A stretch of DNA of 64,000 bases from Phorcus lineatus (GCA_921293015.1 OV121086.1:39759402-39823401); one strand, 5' to 3'; positions 50,001 through 59,680 are shown, counted from the first letter of the stretch. The notes: generated from the letters alone by a model not told the origin. Made by a program: numbers and translations.

Positions 50001-53000
50001 TTCTTTATAATGAAAATAACAATGTTCCAGAGTTGACGCTTACTTCATTATCAGATTGGATGTTGGGATTATGTTATCACTTTTTATCCTAGCATATCCT
50101 GGGAGGGACAATCATAAACATTCTCTGTCAGAAAAAATCCATCAGCCAATTTCATGGGCAAATTTGAATAAAATTGACACTTTTGAAGTTCATGTCATTT
50201 TTATAGCTAAGAAAACTTTAAAAAGGAAATAGTGAACAAATTCAAGCAAAATATCTCTTGACCCCAAATGCACAGATCCTTGTCCAGATCCTGTTAAAGG
50301 AGTGTGTCATGATTTCAAATGAATAGATATATTTGAGTGGACAAGTCTATAGAAATGTATCAACTTCTTCAGACAAAAGAAGATTTTGGTAAAGCATCAT
50401 AAAAACACATCATACCAGTTGACTCATATATATCAACAATATTAGCTCTAGGCAAAAACAATAAACTGTATTTATTACCAAAACACAAGGTTTGCGTTGT
50501 CGTTTGTGACAAGGGAGATAAGTCAGAGCTGTGAGTTGATCTTCACTTGTTTATATGATATACTTATTTTGTGTAGGATATCCTGACTCGATCCCATAAC
50601 CCTGGGCTTATTCTGTGCATGACATTTATCTAAACACCTCCTCCACTCCATAGACAGATATAGATCTGTGGCCATAGGGTCTGCCAGCTGGTCTTATTGT
50701 AGACCTAGTCTCCCTTCAGTCTCCATTGGCTTTACTTGCTTCATTCTATATCTTAGCTAGACTTGCTTCATTCTATATCTTTGCTAGACTTGCTTCAGTC
50801 TATATTTACCGAGGTTTCCTAAAGTTAATATCTTAGTTAGATTTTCTCCAATCTGTATCTTTGTTAGATTATTTTCAGTCTCAATTTTACTAGACTTGCT
50901 CTAGTCTATATCTTATCTAGTTTTGCTTCAGTCTATATCTTTGCTAGACTTGTTTAAATCTATATCTTAGTTAAACTTGCCTATGTTTATGGCTTAGGTT
51001 AATTTTTTATTCAGTATTTATCAAGCTAAATTTGCTTCATAATGGGTCTTGGCCCGTTAGCACTAACCATATGAATATGCAATACTAGATAAGCTACAGA
51101 TCTAATACTCTAATTCAGACTCTTGGTGACATTTCTAAATGCTTTCCCGCTTCACCACACATAAATATAGATCTCCAATTGATGAACCGGAAGAGCATTA
51201 CAATAAGGAATATGAAATGGAGCTATGCATAACAACCAGGCACCTGTTGAGATGACACCAATTACACCAGTTGAATTGTTCTAGCATCTCCCACTGATGT
51301 AAGAGTAGCTAGACTTGACCAAGTCTTTTAGTGCCATTTGTCTTTTTCATTATATGGCCAGTTTCTTGACTTGACCAAGTCTTTTAGTGCCATTTGTCAA
51401 TTTCATTATATGATCAGTTTCTTGACTTGACCAAGTCTTTTAGTGCCATTTGTCAATTTCATTATATGACCAGTTTCTTGACTTGACCACTTGATCCTTT
51501 AGTGACATTTGTCAGTGTCATTATATTACCAGTTTCTTGACTTGACCACTTGATTCTTTAGTAACATTTGTCAATTTCCTTTTATGACCAGTTTCTTGAC
51601 TTGACCACTTGAGTCTTTAGTAACATTTGTCAATTTCATTTTATGACCAGTTTCTTGACTTGACCACTTGATTCTTTAGTAACATTTGTCAATTTCATTT
51701 TATGACCAGTTTCTTGACTTGACCGCTTGATTCTTTAGTAACATTTGTCAATTTCATTATATGACCAGTTTCTTGACTTGACCACTTGAGTCTAAAGTGG
51801 CATTTGTCAATTCAAAATTCAAATTTTTTAAAAACAATGACTTGAGGGCAAAGAAACATTAGTTTGTCAAAGACCCAGGTGTTTGCCAATAACATGAACT
51901 TTTTATAAAAGTACACAGCTTCAGAATTATTTTAACTGTAGTCAGGAGACACTTCATAATTTTACAGTTAAATAAAGTTTTGCAAAACCATTTAGAAATA
52001 ATTTTGCTAAAATTCATCCAATAAGTTGGTGCTCAAAGCTGAATTCATTTTTGCAAAACAATGTTTTCAAGTCTCCTCAACAATATGAAACAGTTTTGTA
52101 AAAGGTCACAAAGGAAACATAGACTTGCATATGTTTCCCTTAATGTGGAAGCTGTTGACATTTATTAAAATACCTCTTTCCCCATCATGTACAGATATAG
52201 ATCTATGACCAAAGGGCAGGGGATAGATCACTTCCACCACAGCTAACATTAAAGCTAGACTTGCAACAGTTCCAAAAATTCACTAATTTCCTTAAATATA
52301 TTTAACCTTTTTCAAGTTTTATATTGATTCCAAGACGATAGAAATTCTAAAATTAGCTATGGTTTGGCATAAAGGAGCACTCATTGTTTGAGTGGGTTGA
52401 GCATTTGGGAAATTATCAAATAAAATTTAACAAAAAAATGATAAAATCTGCGGGAAAGGAACAAAATTGTATTGTAAGCATAAAAAATCCCCAAGAAAAT
52501 CATGAAGCAGCCCTGAAAAGTCTCTGGCTTTCCCCTAAGCTTCACAGGAAGTTATTTAGATGGTAGCTACCTGGCCTGGCATGCTTCATTGTTTATAATT
52601 ACCAATATGGTTAATATTAAGTGTTGACATATTTTCAATATGAGCACATGTGCACACATCACTTTTGCCTGACAACGATTGTTTCAACGCAAGTTACATT
52701 ATTTCTTTGTCTGTGACGTCATAAAACCATTGTTCGTGATGTCAATGTAACGGGTCGTCGCAAGGGAAGCAGGCCGATGTCGGAATATTTCCATGCGATG
52801 CAAATGGAATAGAATCGGTAATAAAGAAATTATCCCCCTCGGAAGTGTGTCATATGACTTTTACAAAACTCATGTGAATTTGTGTATAACCCTTGCTCTT
52901 GCTTGGTTAATAAAAAAATTCACACTCGTTTCGTAAAAGTCATTTGACACTCTTCATTGGGTAATAATCTCTATATATTAGGCTATTACTATTCCATGTG

Positions 53001-54552
53001 AATATTATTATAATAAGATATAACTCACCAAGACATCACTGAGTTTCTTGTAGTTGAACAGCTTCTTCTCATAAACCTCGGCCAGCTCCTTACATAAAGG
53101 TATCCCATACTCCCACGCCTGGTGATGAAACAGAGAGAGTTTGTAAAACACTGATCAAACCCGCTGCAGATACAAGCTCAGGTAATGTAAAGATGATAAA
53201 TTTTCTCTTTACACAGAAAGTATACCGATTTTATCCAACTGGCATGGTAGCAATCCCTGTAGAAGAAATGCATATAGAAAGAGTTCTGTTCCTCTGGAAA
53301 TATTTCCATGATGTAGAAATTTATGTTGTCACTTCCATCATGAGAATGCCATTTTGTATAGATGTGATACAAATACTGCTTGGCACATAAGGAAGTTCAT
53401 GTAAGCGCTATGACCTTCAGGTGGAGATATTTCATATAACCACCATTGTCCTGTGCCATAGGGTGCACTGATCAAAACAGTCTTAGACTTTCATGTGATA
53501 TTACTCAGGTACAATCAATGACCATCAATTAAGGGGGATAACTGACATCTTCTGTGCTATACCATGGAGATAATTCACCTACCTTCATGCCATTATTTAA
53601 AGCGGTCTAAGACCTTAAAGGGAAGATATTTCCCAGATTGGTCCTTTACCCAAGGGAAATTACAAACAATTTCTGTTTCTTTATCAAAGCAGCCTGAGAC
53701 CTTCAGGTAAAGATCCTCTTAATAACTGACAGTCACTTCCTTCACAAAGGGAGATAACTAACACTTTCTGACATTCATCTAAGGGAGATAATGCACTCAC
53801 CTTGCCCTTGTCAAAGCAGTCTATGACCTTCAAGTAGAGGTCCTCTTTCCGTTCCATCTCTCTCTGAGCTGGGTAGCCAAGGTTATCTGGCAGCTGGTCG
53901 TATGTCCATCTCAACAGCTGTGCATACAGCTGCAGAGTGAGACCAGCTTCAACAAAGTTATTGGCGTCGTGGTGCAGATGGAACAGTTTGCTGATATAGC
54001 GGATGTACATCTCCTCCCTGTTGATGTTGTCTTTATAGAAGTTCTGAAAGTTGGAGTTCTTCTCGGTGACAAAATACCTTAATTGTTGGAGAAGAATTCT
54101 AAAACTTTGGAAATATTTTTTTATGGATATTGATTATTCATTTTACAGTTTCACTATTGTGTTATGAAGCTGGTGAGGTGAGGTGATATGGAGTTTAACG
54201 CGGCTTTCCAGAGTATTTCACTTATATTGCAGCTACTGGTATTATTGCAGGGAGAAAGCCCACGTACAACACAATTGTGGCAATTAATGAAGCTGTTGGG
54301 TTTTTATCCATAAAACAAAAGTGTCTGAAATAGGTAGAGTTATTCTATTCTATGTTGCTTTGATATGGTTGAGGAACATTGCAGTACTCAAATCATTTGA
54401 TCAATTTTTATAACTTTCAGAGAAGGATGCAACATAGTTCATTGATAAGCATCCAAAAAGTTCCAAATTGAAAAAAGGTAAAGTCACTTACAAGAATGTT
54501 GAAGGTACAATGCATCCTCTTGTCACGATTTTCCTCTCCTTCGATGACTTGC
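28792..54552 (-). CDS. DOCK-family RhoGEF (DOCK3/DOCK4-like), C-terminal 737 residues in 18 exons
   Basis: Eighteen exons join without frame conflict (2,214 coding nt after the first split base) to a TGA at 28792-28794. Residues 1 to about 425 are most of the DHR-2 domain, which exchanges GDP for GTP on Rac-type GTPases: NFYKDNINREEMYIRYISKL, a TPR-like lobe A with LRWTYDQL and RKEDLYLKVIDCFDKGK, then RVAYYGMSFPPFVR, DRPYHRAEKDKNNEFK, KLPGILRWYEV and AAVGGGIPKYQEAFF, whose valine (about 350) matches the nucleotide-sensor position. The YPAQ.E..RKE pattern and EAQYIQISSVKP favour the DOCK3/4 (Sponge) branch over DOCK1/2/5. Residues 428-737 are a Ser/Pro-rich tail with PPLPPR, PPIPRR, PPLPQR and PPPPPR (PxxPxR SH3 ligands) and YMEP (Crk-SH2-type). 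The DHR-1 half lies beyond the right edge. Confidence 0.96.
29174..29470. repeat. Tandem duplication of 148 bp in DOCK intron
   Basis: CACTATGAGTATATGAGGCA through TAGAGAATAACATTTCATAAT occurs at 29174 and again at 29322 with few differences. Confidence 0.9.
29535..29599 (-). CDS. DOCK exon q
   Basis: GIQSYHVPNPSTPGTPGANR then PK. Acceptor TTTGTACAG|, donor CCCAAG|GTGAGA. Confidence 0.88.
30752..30814 (-). CDS. DOCK exon p
   Basis: EMAGILNARPPPPPPRQSTA then PG. Acceptor CCCCACAG|, donor CTCCAG|GTGAGT. Phases 1 and 1 fit both neighbours; one alternative frame hits a stop. Confidence 0.88.
31070..31165 (+). repeat. SINE-like segment shared with 54200-54290
   Basis: ATCACAGCTACTTGTATTAT and AGCAGGGAGAAAGCCTGCAA match TTGCAGCTACTGGTATTATT and GCAGGGAGAAAGCCCACG at about 54216. 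A second, tRNA-like piece follows at 31860-31925. Confidence 0.6.
31860..31925 (-). repeat. tRNA-derived SINE-like fragment
   Basis: The minus strand reads TGGCTTTGGATTGGAGGTC then CCAGGTTAGAATCCCGCTGG, recalling a Pol III B box (GGTTCGAATCC). It does not fold as a complete tRNA by eye. Confidence 0.4.
32771..32917 (-). CDS. DOCK exon o
   Basis: LSISMSSSNLGSPSRGADQP, PLRRFTSTPDTSTSDPS and TPPPLPQRKNS. PPLPQR is a PxxPxR ligand. The acceptor GTTCAAG| is weak but phase-consistent. Confidence 0.82.
32990..34330. repeat. Old diverged tandem repeats in DOCK intron
   Basis: Units of roughly 180-250 bp share AACTCAATATTGAGTTAGAT, AGCTTACTAAAACTCAACTC and AGCTTTAGGTTGA, heavily mutated. Confidence 0.65.
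34863..34941 (-). CDS. DOCK exon n (two possible donors)
   Basis: LTDRLRHTPGVHGSDSVLNK then PQVKSK. Only this frame is open. The donor AAAG|GTACAG keeps the next exon in its PPPLPQR frame; an earlier CCAA|GTAAAG 13 nt upstream would shift it. Confidence 0.82.
34950..37345. other. DOCK intron, AT-rich, nothing recognised
   Basis: No open frame with protein character, no splice-bounded block and no obvious repeat between exon n and the TIR element. Confidence 0.5.
37351..39085. mobile_element. 1.7-kb DNA transposon-like element with 23-bp perfect TIRs
   Basis: GGACCGGTCATTTATTACAG followed by GGG begins it, and the exact complement (CCCCTGTAATAAATGACCGG then TCC) ends it. Subterminal 'tttttcatgacccaccc / catgaccctcccc' blocks repeat near both ends. 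No transposase is visible, so it is non-autonomous. The target duplication is unclear. Confidence 0.82.
39422..39442. repeat. Poly-C tract
   Basis: About 15 uninterrupted C residues in the DOCK intron, 170 bp from exon m. Confidence 0.85.
39614..39760 (-). CDS. DOCK exon m
   Basis: DASLPPPPPEKRRSSSRLMS then YGVAQGGPVAPPIPSRPVSA. Forty-nine codons, acceptor TTAATAG|, donor CAACAG|GTTTGT. GC-rich against its AT-rich surroundings. Confidence 0.9.
40067..41141 (+). mobile_element. Pearl/HINE-like element with six core repeats of about 165 bp
   Basis: Opens with the palindrome GTGAGCACAGCTCAC. Six units follow (near 40157, 40320, 40489, 40651, 40821, 40990) with GATAAGTGTATGAAGTTTGG and TTTAGTCATGTTTCCATGG, then GACGGACAGACGGACGGAC, then a terminal hairpin TATACCCCCGCTTAC/GTAAGGCGGGGGTATA. 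Same plan as the 12.4-kb element, with different core sequence. Confidence 0.7.
41756..41990 (+). repeat. Unknown dispersed repeat, copy 2
   Basis: CCAATCCTGCTTCATTAGCTTA, GATGCAAGTCGTTTCATTGG and AACATGTTGATGGAGCAGGA align in order with 22439-22690. One frame reads GILPEGDLGTGKSSEDLNML then MEQDG; family unknown. Confidence 0.5.
42481..42510 (-). CDS. DOCK microexon l (30 nt)
   Basis: TATAATTTAAG| acceptor and GTCCA|GTAAGT donor enclose ten codons, IESPGASPGP. Phase 0 at both ends, so it may be skipped without frame change. Composition suits the tail. Confidence 0.65.
42875..42947 (-). CDS. DOCK exon k (YMEP motif)
   Basis: SNRSSITSAETISQDGDN then IYMEPPD; the Y-x-x-P motif fits Crk SH2 ligands. 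Acceptor TCTCCAG|, donor CTGAT|GTGAGT. Confidence 0.88.
43298..43525 (+). CDS. Unrecognised small ORF antisense in DOCK intron
   Basis: ATG to TAA, 75 codons: MASSSQEKRSSSRVNAGAKM, QQLLQAEKDTPPTTPTTFTN, then CEVCLSYADTAGYSRK and LLEAEILTLQKELQI. GC is higher than in the surrounding intron and the end looks like a short coiled coil. The NAGAKMQQLLQAE string is faintly like the N-terminus of VPS72/YL1, too weak to assign. It ends 12 nt before DOCK exon j. It could be a gene fragment carried by a transposon, or chance. Confidence 0.3.
   Translation: MASSSQEKRSSSRVNAGAKMQQLLQAEKDTPPTTPTTFTNAETCEVCLSYADTAGYSRKQLLEAEILTLQKELQI
43538..43623 (-). CDS. DOCK exon j (Ser-rich tail begins)
   Basis: GSPRQARTDRTDRVDSISTG then SGSLHSSS in the only open, phase-consistent frame. 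Donor AGCAG|GTCTG. Confidence 0.85.
44142..44261 (-). CDS. DOCK exon i (end of DHR-2)
   Basis: LDLMERGLKLMEKYASEDQM then PLHKSLVEIFLKLRQGVTDR. The PLH.(K/R).L motif closes the DHR-2 domain in the family. Forty codons. Confidence 0.95.
44611..44694 (-). CDS. DOCK exon h
   Basis: AFFSDEYSSRYPEEVTNLLD then LKALIVEQ, equivalent to 'AFF...Y...HPE....L..L' after the nucleotide sensor. Twenty-eight codons. Confidence 0.95.
44985..45248 (-). CDS. DOCK exon g (DHR-2 lobe C, nucleotide sensor)
   Basis: Eighty-eight codons: TLCLERRILKTSYKLPGILR, then WYEVSHTEVVHLTPIMVAME and VISAAVGGGIPKYQE. The AAVGGG loop carries the valine that in the family senses bound nucleotide. Confidence 0.97.
45548..47985. 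repeat. Intronic minisatellite, about 30 units of 80-83 bp, with higher-order structure
   Basis: Units hold GTAACCAACAGCCAGCAATA, AGGCATCAGCCATGATAATT and CAACTCCTACTACAACCA. A run of units at exact 80-bp spacing (46021 to 46501) is flanked by two like-ordered blocks of longer variants. The AAAGTAGGTGACC variant recurs 885 bp apart (45701 and 46586). The array ends about 40 nt from the donor of DOCK exon f. Confidence 0.95.
48024..48190 (-). CDS. DOCK exon f
   Basis: Encodes IQISSVKPVAGERAEFEG, VPMEISNFYSVNEVDTF and QFDRPYHRAEKDKNNEFK. The intron begins with GTGAAC at 48023; the 80-bp satellite starts about 40 nt further in. Confidence 0.96.
48200..48845. other. DOCK intron between exons e and f
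   Basis: AT-rich, no repeat or open frame of note. Confidence 0.5.
48849..48990 (-). CDS. DOCK exon e
   Basis: Encodes NKEFVYRGDECLKLATIMSH, LTTEFPSATILSTNSPPDER and TREGEAQ. The donor CAGT|GTATCC is chosen because the split codon makes Tyr and yields EAQYIQ, as in DOCK4. Confidence 0.94.
49542..49652 (-). CDS. DOCK exon d
   Basis: Encodes QRQATFFNNILEGQTLRQNP and SYYRVAYYGMSFPPFVR, the DHR-2 lobe B entry (human GFYG..FP.FLR). Thirty-seven codons, clean splice sites. Confidence 0.96.
50735..51000. repeat. Irregular 26-30-bp repeat
   Basis: About nine imperfect units of TAGACTTGCTTCAGTCTATA followed by TCTTTGC in the intron between DOCK exons c and d. Confidence 0.75.
51306..51815. repeat. 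Minisatellite, about nine units of 59-61 bp
   Basis: Units: TTCTTGACTTGACCAAGTCT, TTTAGTGCCATTTGTCAATT then TCATTATATGACCAG. Two subtypes occur (GACCAAGTC and GACCACTTGATTC). Same intron as the previous repeat. Confidence 0.93.
52804..52999. mobile_element. Foldback MITE next to DOCK exon c
   Basis: Arms begin ATGGAATAG ... GTAATA and mirror each other through AGTGTGTCATATGACTTTTA / TAAAAGTCATTTGACACTC to a short CTTGCTCTTGCTTGG centre. It lies about 30 nt from the exon c donor. A TGACGTCA occurs at 52714. Confidence 0.85.
53029..53118 (-). CDS. DOCK exon c
   Basis: Encodes AWEYGIPLCKELAEVYEKKL and FNYKKLSDVL, the helix after 'FDKGK' (human: CWE.GI.LC.ELAE.YE). Thirty whole codons. Confidence 0.95.
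53395..53725 (-). repeat. Decayed tandem copies of the 3' end of DOCK exon b
   Basis: CAAAGCAGCCTGAGACCTTC (53684) mirrors CAAAGCAGTCTATGACCTTC in exon b (53812). Weaker versions lie near 53597 and 53473, and part of one near 53405. 'AAGGGAGATAA' spacers alternate with them. The best copy would read CFDK, like the exon. Confidence 0.75.
53801..54043 (-). CDS. DOCK exon b (DHR-2 lobe A)
   Basis: Eighty-one codons from NFYKDNINREEMYIRYI to VIDCFDKGK. Acceptor CTTTCAG|, donor GCAAG|GTGAGT. Decayed copies of its 3' end follow in the intron. Confidence 0.97.
54492..54552 (-). CDS. DOCK exon a (most 5' one seen)
   Basis: Acceptor CTTTCAG|, donor ATTCTT|GTAAGT. Encodes QVIEGEENRDKRMHCTFNIL, the start of the DHR-2 lobe A. 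It enters with one base of a split codon, so more exons precede it. Confidence 0.9.
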
Positions 54553-54703
54553 CTGAAAGAAAAAAAACACAAGTAAGAACATGGATAATTCACAATAACT
54601 CTGAACACCTCGGTCTTTGATACGATGAAATAAAGTTCTAGTCACAAGCACAAATAGCAGAAATATTGAAAATATTGCTGCCTTCATTAATACCAAACTC
54701 TTC

Positions 54704-54766
54704 TGAGTGAGTGAGTGAGTTATTGTTTAACGCCGCTTGGGCAATATTTCAGCCATTAGCGGCGTC
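54704..54766 (+). repeat. Gastropod-type SINE/MITE end
   Basis: GAGTGAGTGAGTGAGTTATTG, GTTTAACGCCGCTTGGGC and AATATTTCAGCCATTAGCGG. The best preserved copy in the window. Confidence 0.85.
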
Positions 54767-54769
54767 TCT

Positions 54770-57700
54770 TCTGAGAGGCCATGATACTGGAACTATACTT
54801 CTGAAGAATAGGCATTGGCTCTATATGGAAAAGGGTTAACTTTACACACTAAAGTGTAATAACTGTTATCAATTTTTTATCAATATCGTAGGCATCATTG
54901 TATCAAATATTTACCTTTTTGTCTTTTTATGTCATCATGTTACTTTTGTTCAGTGAACTTATTCCTTGATTAGTGATAGATGTGTTTTCATCTATGAACC
55001 TTAACTTGTAGAAGAACTTCATCAACTTGTAGGTTTAAATGAATAAAGGATATGTTTCTTTTTGACTAATACCGTGTATATCTCATTGTTTGATGACTCT
55101 GGAAGGAAAATGGACCTTTTAATTTTTAAATTATGCTGCCCTTTGATATTGTATGAAAGTTGACATGTAATGATTAAATATTGAATATATGCAGCAAAAC
55201 AATTTATTAAAAAAATCAGAATATCATGTTTCTAAAAAATGTATATGTTAATGCATACACCTGAATGAAAAATATTTGGGTTCTTTTTGATATATCACAA
55301 TAACATGCAGGTAGATATAAGCATCTGTTCAAATTTTTTAACTTTAATTCAAACCTAAAAACATCAATATTCTTCAGTTAAGACCAAAATTCTTTTTACT
55401 CAAAGACACCGGCACAATTTAAAACCGTAAGTTTGGTCTGAACAGAGGAAATCTTCTTTGTTTGAGGTGCATAAGGACAACAGGAAGTGGAGTATTTGGG
55501 GGATCATGGGATTCTTGATGAGGCATATCATGGCAGCATGGGATGAATTGATGAATAACTAAGATGACGTAGACTGTAAAACTGATAAAAGTTCAAAGGA
55601 CAATAATTTAGTGCCGTAAATAATTTCTCCAAAGTTATTTAATGAAAAAAAAACCCAACCATATGTTTGTAAATAATTCTTGGTCAAATTAAGATTGATT
55701 TTTCTTCAAGTACAATTTTCTTGATTTATTAAATTCATGTAAAAACTTATTATCAGCAAAAAAGCATAATAATAATAACTTTACAACTATATATATGTAA
55801 CTTTTTTTCAAATGAGCACATATATATACCAATTAACACATCTAGAAGTGCAAACGTATGGAGTGGTTTATTTGTATATTTTGAGGCTTGTCAACAAATC
55901 CATATTCATAAAGCTGCATGCATAATTTACTATCAGAATATTTCACAGAAAGATCATGTAGCTAACCTTGTTTATAAACAACTTGAAATATTTCCTTTTA
56001 TTCCAAATTTAAGATATTTTACAGCAGATTTGAAAGTACACGTGCACAGGAAGTCATAAAAAAATTTATGCTTTTTTTAAAGAGGCGTGTCATTGCGTCC
56101 ACTGACACACATTAGAGAGGTTTATTTTACATACAGCATTTCGGAAATAATTGACATCATTATAGGGTCCTGTCAAAAGAATATCATTTTAACATGTCAG
56201 AATTATGCCCTGCTGTTTAATGCATTGAGCAATCTCTATCAGCAGGAATATCAGCTTCATTATCTTTGCTTACATTATGATTTACTTATATTACATTATG
56301 TGATTGTGACATCAAATTTAACATGGCTTCATTGGTTTTGAACAAATTTTTTTTCTAAACTGTAATACCGCTATATCTTTGTGCACAATCAAGCTCTTTG
56401 TTTGAAATGAGTTCATTTAGAATATTCTCATTAAAAGAGGGTTTTTCCTTATCAAAATATGTTCATGCAATTATGAATAAAGAATTTAAACTAATCATAA
56501 CACTGATGATCTTATTCAATTTGCGTATTTCTTGTGCTTATTACAAATTTGCATATGTCATGATAATGACACAGAGAACAGGGCCTAGATTTTCGAAGCT
56601 ATCTTAGCACTAAGATCGTCATAGGAACCATACATTAAAATTGACTTACGACTATCTTAGCGCTAAGAGAGCTTCGAAAATCTAGGCCCAGAAGTTTATA
56701 ACACACAAACAAAAGGGTAAGGTGATTCAATTTATTAAATTACTTTCTCAAAGCTCAAAGTGTTCAATCTGACAAACAGGAAGAGGAAATCTTTTAACTC
56801 TCCAGATCAACTAAGTATTCCATCAAATTGACGCCAGCTGGAGCGTAAGGCCTAATGATAAAGATATTAGAATTCCAGAAGAGTAGAAGGAGTTTTGTGT
56901 GAGGCATCAACTAAGAAGACCAGGCCTAAACATTTCCCTTGTTGGACTCCCTTGAGGAATTAGCGGCACACTTACATGGCTCTTGCAGGCAGAGAGTTAA
57001 TTAGTTTGGATGATTAAACACAAAATTAGATAGGGTCTTGAGTACAGATTTTCTAAACTAAAGATAAATATGAAGGGAAATAAGATACAAAAAATTAAAG
57101 TATGGAGTAGTTAGCTGTTTGAGTGGCATTCTAGAAGTTGTCGGTATAAGGACAACAAGGAATTTTATGGATAATAAACAATAACATGAAAGGATACATG
57201 AAATCATGAAAAGATGTGTGGGATTACCTATTAATCAGAGGGGAGTTACCTCATCCTGTTATCATTGTTACCTTGTTATTCCATCCATATGTACCTTGTA
57301 TATAAAAATGCTGTATCTTACCATGTCATCAATTGCTAGAAAACGGTATAAGAAACTTTACCGAAATGTTGCTACCAGTACAATAAAGAAGTTGATTATC
57401 CATAAAATCCCTTGTTGTCCTTATGGAGTAGTAAATATGTAAAACATATAGATTATAGAAGAAATTTGTTTCAATGACAAAATCAGAAGTATTTGTTTGA
57501 ATTTTATGTCTGCTTTCAAGAGCACAAGGTTAGAATGTTTGAACAATAGTTTAGTAGTAAAGCTTTGTTTAGTATCAGTGTTATTTTATATCACCTAGAA
57601 TTTTTTTACAGGGGTCAACAGGGTTCAAGAAAATAAACATATTTGTAGTATTAGAAAATATACATTTGTAATATATTCTTCTCATTTAAAAATCAATTTT

Positions 57701-59220
57701 CTTTAAATGACACATATTTCTTTATATTATGTTTCTGAAACTTTCATTATTGATATAGATGAGATAAGCAAGTTTTTAAGAAATAACATTGTTCAAATCA
57801 GCCTCATAATAAAACCATAACATTTTTACAACTTATAGGATTTCTTATATTAATAACACATATAAGTGATTAATGTCAATCCATTTTGTTCATATCAGCA
57901 GAATTAGATGTGCAAATATTTCCTCTATTTACCAAAGATAAGAAAAACACACAAGGAAGGTAGGTAATACATTATTGCAGAGGAAAGACAGTTCAATATG
58001 CATGAGTTCATGAATAATACCTACTATTCAGTCTACTTTTGCACACAACCAGTTTTTGTATTATATACTTGCCCCAATTTTGGGTTTTCCTGTGATAAAC
58101 TGGTATCAAGACGAGAGTGACTAAAATGTTCTATTTATAGCATTTGACATGAAATTTAAGCAAAAATACTTTTATACCTATTGCCTCATTTAATACACAG
58201 AATTTTAGAAACAAGATAGCATTATCAAGACCTTCTTTCACAGCAATACTGATAATTTACTCGACTTTGTTTACTCGACTTTGAATGAAGTATGATGCCA
58301 TAATTATGACAACAAATAATAACAATCTAACCACTTATCTGCTAATGCAAGCTGACGTAAAGTATCCATATTACTCAAAACACGGTTACATTTCAGCAAT
58401 CTAGCTTCATATACATACTGGAATGTGCACGAGAGATCATCATCTCCTGGGTAAGAGTAATTAATGGATAATCTGGCATTAACATGATGTATCAATGGGT
58501 GATTGATTAGCGATGTATCTAGGTTTATGTGATGTACCACGGTTAATAACAGCATTTCACTGTAAAAATATTAATACCGGTATATATATGGCAAATATAG
58601 TAATAGTAGTATTTTACAATTTTGTGCCATCAACAAATTTTAAATATATGGAAATGGAAACTTTTATAGTACTACAACGTACATGTGTTTGTAAGATCTG
58701 AATATGCTTTGTATATTATATACATGTGTCCCGCACATGCAATATATATATGTATTTCAATACTGTTGTACTCTGGGCCACGAGACCTCCAAAACTTAAA
58801 TAAAGACTTTGATTTTGATATGACTTGAGAATTAGGAATAAGGTAGATTTTCCTCCTTGAAACCTACAAAATAACCAGGAAGGTTATTTGATATAAAAGA
58901 GCACTTAAGATAATGTTTTCACCTTCTCTACAGATATGTCGCGCATTGATTCTTACAATAGGTTTGAGATAATGTAAAGAAAATTCAGAAAAGGATCCAG
59001 TAATTCAATGTGTGAGCAAATTTATGCACCTAAGCATATGTGAAATATGATTATTTAGAGTGAAAGGAATGCTAAAACATGAGTTCTTTTGTTGAAATAA
59101 ATGTCAATAGTGCTATTCATGCATTCCACTTTAAATTTAAATGAGCATGAATTATAGAAGCATCAACTTTGACCCTTCCACAATCCTTTCACCTAGACAT
59201 GCTGTCCTTTAAAAGCTACT
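54770..59220. other. Probable upstream DOCK intron, no exon recognised
   Basis: I looked for the DOCK segments that should precede QVIEGEENRDKR and saw none on the minus strand. Open frames here lack splice-bounded similarity. Confidence 0.45.
56581..56689. mobile_element. 109-bp palindromic MITE
   Basis: GGGCCTAGATTTTCGAAGCT and AGCTTCGAAAATCTAGGCCC are the ends, extended inwards by CTTAGC.CTAAG. A decayed relative lies at 17728-17825. Confidence 0.9.
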
Positions 59221-59680
59221 TTAAAGGGGCACAGAGTATGTTGTTTTGGTCAAATATTTCAAAATTTAAAAATAGGATTTTTATGTTGAGAACTATACTG
59301 GCGTTATCTGAAAATTACCATTTTAATGCTTATCAGTGAGAATAACAGCTTAAAAATGTTTCTTTTATTCAAAAACCGGACAGTGCAGAGTACAAATGAC
59401 TCAAACGTAATTTTTGAAACTTATCTACAGCAACAAAAATGGTATGGTAGTGTAATGCTTATCACATAAGTAGTATCATAAAAAAATGTGACCTCGTAAC
59501 ATTTATATTTCCGTTTGTCAAGTATTATTGAAAACAAGTAAATATCATAATTTTGGCATTTAAGTGATTAAAATGTTGGTTTGTTTTTACATGATTTGAA
59601 CGTTATGTAGGACACATTGTATATTGGTTATTAACTAAGCAATGTACAAATTTCGAAACATACTCTGCGTCACTTTGAAG
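59221..59680 (+). mobile_element. MITE related to the TTAA family
   Basis: Ends AAAGGGGCACAGAGTATGTT and AACATACTCTGCGTCACTTT are near-perfect TIRs. TTAA is seen at the left only. An internal AAACGTAATTTTTGAAACTT block is shared with the MITEs at 5.1 and 21 kb. Confidence 0.75.

Noticed and set aside
58304-58555. Minus-strand 83-codon frame 'SYPGDDDLSCTFQYVYEARLL'
   Set aside because: Looks moderately protein-like but has no family similarity, no splice borders and does not fit the DOCK sequence expected upstream.
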